Of a stretch of 10,122 nt of DNA, positions 6,159-10,122 are shown piece after piece. How positions within the stretch are numbered: the first letter of the stretch is position 1; every line of letters begins with the position of its first letter. The notes under the pieces were generated by a model. That model worked only from the letters and a program-made list of their open reading frames with translations, was not told the DNA's origin and searched no databases. The stretch lies in contig DAHXMP010000321.1 in the NCBI GenBank assembly GCA_027371665.1, positions 1 to 10,122 of the forward strand, read 5' to 3'. Position numbers and translations under genes: made by a program. This stretch comes from Bacteroidota bacterium (GTDB taxonomy: Bacteria > Bacteroidota > Ignavibacteria > Kapaibacteriales > UBA2268).

Positions 6159-7565
6159 ATGAAGCACACAGAAAAAATCGGTAAAGAAAAAGTAGGCAAG
6201 CTTTTATTTAATTTCTCGATACCTTCGATAATAGGTATGCTCGTTATGGCATCTTATAACGTGGTTGACAGGATATTTGTAGGCAGAGGAGTGGGAGCTC
6301 TTGCCTTGTCAGGAATTGCAATCACATTCCCGCTTTTTATAATTTTGATGGGGTTCGGCCTGTTGATAGGTATCGGTTCTACAGCCCTGGTGTCAATAAA
6401 GCTTGGGGAAGGCAATCTCGACGAAGCCGAAAGGACTACAGGCAACGCATTAAGTATGTCATTGATAATATCTGTAACATTGATGACAACAGGATGGATA
6501 TTTCTTGTCCCGTTGCTGAAACTCCTGGGAGCACAGGGCGAAGTGTTTGTTTACGCTAAACAGTATATGGAACTTGTCCTTTTAGGAACAATATTTCAGA
6601 CCATTGCCTATTCGATGAACAGTATCATTCGCGGCGAAGGCAATCCGAAAATTTCTATGCTAACTATGATTATCAGTGCTGTTTTGAATGCAATTCTAAA
6701 TCCAATATTTATTTTCGGACTTCATTTAGGCGTGAAAGGCTCTGCATTATCTACCATTATATCTCAGTTCGTTGGTTCTGTATGGATAATGAATTATTTT
6801 TTCAGCAAAAAAAGCACAATAAAGTTGAGATTAAAAAACCTGGCTCTTCAATTAGACATTGTTAAAAAAATATTTTTCATCGGAGTATCTCCTTTTGTTA
6901 TGCAGTTGGCTTCTTCTGTTGTAATAATGATAGCGAACAGGAACCTTGAAGTGTATGGAGGCGATATTGCTATAGCGGCTCTTGCTATTATCTACAGCGT
7001 GTTTATGATAATATTCATGCCGGTTCTCGGTATTAACCAGGGATTGCAGCCAATTGTCGGTTATAATTACGGTGCTACACAATATCAAAGGGTACTGAGA
7101 GCACTAAAACTCGGTTTGATATCTGCTTCAGCTATTTGTGCCGGCGGGTTTTTACTTATTATGATTTTCGATAAAAGTATTGTGATGCTGTTCAGCTCTA
7201 ATGAAATGAACTTAATCACGATGACTGTACACGGATTGAAAATACAATTGCTGACATTACCAATAGTCGGAATAACGGTAATAACATCGAGCTATTTCCA
7301 GGCTGTAGGCAAGCCGAGGTTTTCAATAATCCTGACACTTTTAAGACAGGTTATTCTTATTATTCCGCTTCTCTTGATATTGCCGAAGTTTCTTAAGCTA
7401 GACGGTGTTTGGGTGGCTACGCCTATTTCAGACGGGTTCACATCATTATTGGCAATAATATTCTTGTTTTTTGAAATCAGAAGATTGAAAGGAAAACAAT
7501 TTCAGGAACTGAAAACACAACCGGTGATAATCGAAAATAATCAGCCAGAAACAATTCCTGATTAG
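6159..7565 (+). CDS. MATE family efflux transporter (MepA-like)
   Basis: A 468-residue inner-membrane antiporter of the multidrug and toxic compound extrusion family, which exports cationic or amphipathic compounds using Na+ or H+ gradients (family knowledge). About twelve hydrophobic segments span residues 15-440 in two halves. Diagnostic stretches are PSIIGMLVMASYNVVDRIFVG (22-42, first helix), IIRGEGNPK (156-164), NPIFIFGLHLGVKGSALST (181-199), and, in the second half, GINQGLQPIVGYNYGA (291-306) and YFQAVGKP (379-386). The GxxQGxQPIxGYNYGA form points to the MepA-like subgroup. Length matches the family. A hydrophilic tail (about 445-468) is cytoplasmic. The start ATG has no SD. It lies 67 bp after the spermidine-synthase-like gene and may be co-transcribed; whether it exports that enzyme's product or an unrelated drug cannot be told from sequence. 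No regulator gene is adjacent. Confidence 0.95.
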   Translation: MKHTEKIGKEKVGKLLFNFSIPSIIGMLVMASYNVVDRIFVGRGVGALALSGIAITFPLFIILMGFGLLIGIGSTALVSIKLGEGNLDEAERTTGNALSMSLIISVTLMTTGWIFLVPLLKLLGAQGEVFVYAKQYMELVLLGTIFQTIAYSMNSIIRGEGNPKISMLTMIISAVLNAILNPIFIFGLHLGVKGSALSTIISQFVGSVWIMNYFFSKKSTIKLRLKNLALQLDIVKKIFFIGVSPFVMQLASSVVIMIANRNLEVYGGDIAIAALAIIYSVFMIIFMPVLGINQGLQPIVGYNYGATQYQRVLRALKLGLISASAICAGGFLLIMIFDKSIVMLFSSNEMNLITMTVHGLKIQLLTLPIVGITVITSSYFQAVGKPRFSIILTLLRQVILIIPLLLILPKFLKLDGVWVATPISDGFTSLLAIIFLFFEIRRLKGKQFQELKTQPVIIENNQPETIPD

Positions 7566-7688
7566 TTAAGCTTATTATCAATATAATAATAATTAGGTTA
7601 TTTTCAAAATAAGTGTAATTTAGTGAAACAAAATCGTAAAATTTATGTTTATTATAAATAAATAACTGCCAATTTATTTTTAATTTTT

Positions 7689-7694
7689 AAAGGA
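7689..7694 (+). promoter_or_regulatory. Shine-Dalgarno AAAGGA of the metallopeptidase gene
   Basis: AAAGGA lies 6 nt before the ATG at 7701 and supports that start. The rest of the 135-bp spacer after the MATE stop codon is very AT-rich; it holds small AT palindromes (7572-7589, 7598-7612) without a T-tract and no promoter that I can defend. Confidence 0.75.
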
Positions 7695-7700
7695 CCTTAT

Positions 7701-10122
7701 ATGAAAAGAACGACAGCTATAACGAGAAGTATGATTGTTATTGTATCAGCTTTTATTTTAATTTCACAGTTGACTATTCCTTCACTGTTTGCCCGGGTAC
7801 AGCCTGTTGTAGAGAAAGACGGTTCTGTACTGCTTCCTGCTCAGAGAACCGGTTCAAATGCTTCTGATTATATTAGTGCTGTGCCGTCGAAATCAGCGTC
7901 ATGGCAGGCTTTTTATAAACAGAACGGGAATTGGACAGTTTTGATGGATTTAGCCACACAAACACCAACGAGGGCTTTCGGAACTCCAATCAAAATAACC
8001 GGTTACCGGGTGATAACACAAGACAATATCAGTAATGCTGCCCTGAAATTTCTTAATGATTTTTCGAATGTTCTGAATATTAATCCCGGCGATTTGAAAT
8101 TCCTGGGTGCAAAGCATATCGGCGGGCTCTGGTATGTAAACTATTCACAAGTTTATCACGGAGTCGATGTTCTCTTGTCTAATGTTACCCTGCGAATAAC
8201 CGAAGCAGGCAAAGTTATGGCTTTCGGTGTAAAATATTATAATAATATCAATATCAGCCTGACACCTGTAATATCATATAATAAAGCTATGAGCAATGCA
8301 GCTTACGGTTTGAATTATAATAATAAATCAGATGTAACTCAAAGTACTGGAAAAACCTATATCCTGCCTGTAAAAACAGGAGGAAATGTAAGTTACAGCC
8401 TCGTATATGAATTCCTGATTAACACACAGGGAACGACCGGAAAATTTTTATCTTATGTTGATGCCCAAAACGGCAATGTCATCTGGAGGCGTAACCTTAT
8501 ATTCGATGCTGATACGAAAATCGATGTTAAAGGAGCCATAAGGCCAAAATACTCGTATGATGTAATTAATTATGCCCTTTTCCCCTATCAGTATTTCACA
8601 GTCGGTTCAGCTCAATATCAGACAGATAGTACAGGGTCATATACATTAAATTTAAATTCAAAGGATAAAATTACAGCTATGCTCGAAGGTCCCTGGGCAA
8701 AAATTATTTGGATTCAATCACCAAATAATGATGCGTATTATAGCGATTCAATTTCACCCGGAGCGAATTATCTTATGGAATGGAATGACGGAAATTCGGA
8801 TGCAAAGGAAAGGAATCTTTTTTACCATACAAATTATATTCATAGTTATCTGAAAAGATTAGACCCCGGTTTTAAAGGAATGGACCAGCAGATTAATATC
8901 GGTATTGAACCGGGAGGACAGTCACCCAACGCCGGCTGGGATGGATATGGAATAACTTTTTATTCAACAGACTTGACTGATTATAAATTTGCTGAAACAC
9001 CTTCAATACTTTACCATGAATATACACACGGCATAAATGCAAAATTATATTACTCTGTTCTTAAGGTGGACAGCCTTTATGCTATGGTCAACGGTTCCTG
9101 TAACGAAGGAACAGCAGATGTAATGTCATGCTTTATGATTGACGATTCAATGGTAGGCAGGGGAGCATTTGTTGCAGATAAAAACGAAAACATCAGGATG
9201 CTTGCCAATAACAATATTTATCCCGACAGTATAAGCGGTGAGTCTCATCATGACGGCCAGATATTATCAGGTGCTTTTTGGGATTTCAGGATGATGACCT
9301 CTGTTCCTGTTGCAGAAGTCGTTTACCATTTTGCAAAATACGGAACCCCGGATGACCCAGACGACGGAGTTGCTTTCAGCGAATGGTTTTTGGAAACTCT
9401 TATTTCAGATGACAATAAGGGAGGAGGCGATAATGATTTAAGCAACGGCACACCTCATATGAGTGAAATAATAACCGCATTCAATAACCATCATATCGGA
9501 ACCGATTTGCTGATGGAAATATCGTTTCAGCATACACCACTTGAAGACACGCAGGATACTTTGAATCCATATACGGTTAATTTTAATTTAAAATCATATC
9601 CGAATCTTCTTGGCAGCCATCCTGACTCGGTTATGGTCGTTTATTCGACTGATAATTTCAAAACAATGAATTTAGTGCCTGCCGTAAAAGTTTACCAGGA
9701 CCAGGATTCTACATTATACAGTGCAGATATTCCGGCAATGAAAAGCGGGACTATTGTCAGTTATTATATAAGTACTGTTGAGAGTGCTTCTCAAAGGAAG
9801 ATTACTTTTGCAGGGAGTGATTTAACAAAATTTACGCCATATAAATTTATGGTTGGATTTAAAACTCTATATCTCGAAAACTTTGAGGATGAACCCGTCT
9901 GGTCTTCAGGTTCATCTTTAGATAATGCTTCAACCGGGCAATGGGAGTGGGCACAACCCCAGGTTGAAGATTTGACCAGCCAGGGTACAACTTACAATAT
10001 GCAGCCGGGACAGGGACATACCGAAGGAGGATTGAAATGCTGGGTTACCGGACCGCTTGTTGACCCGAATCCAAATAAAATTTTCTCAAATATGCCTAAC
10101 GGACAAACAACACTATTATCGA
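7701..10122 (+). CDS. Secreted M36-like zinc metallopeptidase, multidomain (3' truncated by window)
   Basis: The frame stays open to the window end: 807 codons, no stop. Order: signal peptide 1-31 (IVIVSAFILISQL, end PSLFA); fungalysin/thermolysin-type prodomain about 95-265 (VYHGVDVLLSNV at 151-162, YVDAQNG at 252-258); a transthyretin-like insert about 270-345 (VKGAIRP, TGSYTLNL); a gluzincin catalytic domain about 350-610; an Ig-like domain about 620-700; then the start of a jelly-roll domain (NFED, GQWEWAQP, GGLKCWVTG). The zinc site is HEYTH (His439, Glu440 catalytic, His443) plus Glu469 in CNEGTAD, 26 residues after the second His, as in M36 fungalysins rather than the 20 of thermolysin. 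SHHDGQILSGAFWDFR (515-530) matches the following family motif. The prodomain should inhibit and fold the enzyme until it is cleaved outside the cell. The tail layout is typical of type IX secretion cargo; a sorting domain would lie beyond the window. Confidence 0.9.
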   Translation, partial: MKRTTAITRSMIVIVSAFILISQLTIPSLFARVQPVVEKDGSVLLPAQRTGSNASDYISAVPSKSASWQAFYKQNGNWTVLMDLATQTPTRAFGTPIKITGYRVITQDNISNAALKFLNDFSNVLNINPGDLKFLGAKHIGGLWYVNYSQVYHGVDVLLSNVTLRITEAGKVMAFGVKYYNNINISLTPVISYNKAMSNAAYGLNYNNKSDVTQSTGKTYILPVKTGGNVSYSLVYEFLINTQGTTGKFLSYVDAQNGNVIWRRNLIFDADTKIDVKGAIRPKYSYDVINYALFPYQYFTVGSAQYQTDSTGSYTLNLNSKDKITAMLEGPWAKIIWIQSPNNDAYYSDSISPGANYLMEWNDGNSDAKERNLFYHTNYIHSYLKRLDPGFKGMDQQINIGIEPGGQSPNAGWDGYGITFYSTDLTDYKFAETPSILYHEYTHGINAKLYYSVLKVDSLYAMVNGSCNEGTADVMSCFMIDDSMVGRGAFVADKNENIRMLANNNIYPDSISGESHHDGQILSGAFWDFRMMTSVPVAEVVYHFAKYGTPDDPDDGVAFSEWFLETLISDDNKGGGDNDLSNGTPHMSEIITAFNNHHIGTDLLMEISFQHTPLEDTQDTLNPYTVNFNLKSYPNLLGSHPDSVMVVYSTDNFKTMNLVPAVKVYQDQDSTLYSADIPAMKSGTIVSYYISTVESASQRKITFAGSDLTKFTPYKFMVGFKTLYLENFEDEPVWSSGSSLDNASTGQWEWAQPQVEDLTSQGTTYNMQPGQGHTEGGLKCWVTGPLVDPNPNKIFSNMPNGQTTLLS

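Noticed and set aside
7572..7612. AT-only palindromes after the MATE gene as a terminator
   Set aside because: The stems are almost all A-T and no T-tract follows; expected by chance in such AT-rich DNA.
1..10122. CRISPR array, insertion sequence, tRNA or rRNA gene, attachment site
   Set aside because: No regularly spaced direct repeats, transposase or integrase frame, cloverleaf or rRNA-like stretch was recognised on either strand.

Overview
The window suggests a bacterium of the Fibrobacterota-Chlorobiota-Bacteroidota (FCB) superphylum, in the Bacteroidota / Ignavibacteria / Kapabacteria range. The grounds are AT-rich DNA with even AT-richer spacers, several genes without a Shine-Dalgarno (SD) sequence, a secreted WD40 protein next to a carboxypeptidase-regulatory/OmpA-like protein, and a large multidomain secreted protease of the kind that usually ends in a type IX secretion (T9SS) sorting domain. 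No 16S rRNA or other phylogenetic marker is complete here, so the placement is an inference.

Layout. (1) 1-882, plus strand: the C-terminal 293 residues of threonyl-tRNA synthetase, cut by the window edge. (2) 916-1743, minus: an exported DNA/RNA non-specific endonuclease (NUC1 / Serratia nuclease family), convergent with thrS. An imperfect hairpin sits over both stop codons. (3) 1830-3565, minus: a two-gene operon that reads first a secreted seven-bladed WD40 propeller and then a secreted protein with a carboxypeptidase-regulatory-like domain and an OmpA-like peptidoglycan-binding domain. It is closed by a textbook intrinsic terminator at 1767-1800. (4) 3566-3844: an AT-rich divergent promoter region. 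(5) 3845-6091, plus: a polytopic membrane protein with a spermidine-synthase-like domain between two related membrane halves. (6) 6159-7565, plus: a MepA-like MATE efflux transporter. (7) 7701 to the window end, plus: a secreted M36-like (fungalysin/thermolysin-type) zinc metallopeptidase with prodomain, transthyretin-like insert, catalytic domain, Ig-like domain and the start of a jelly-roll domain. It is open at the 3' end.

How the parts fit. Four of the seven products are predicted to be exported (nuclease, WD40 protein, OmpA-like protein, metallopeptidase) and two are integral membrane proteins, so this is largely a cell-envelope neighbourhood. The most notable point is that the WD40 + regulatory-like/OmpA pair reproduces, in the same order but as two polypeptides, the WD40-CRD-OmpA domain string of the T9SS accessory protein PorE. 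With a probable T9SS cargo protease about 4 kb away, a split PorE-like envelope anchor is the best candidate for an undescribed system here. I see no mobile element, CRISPR array, tRNA or rRNA gene.
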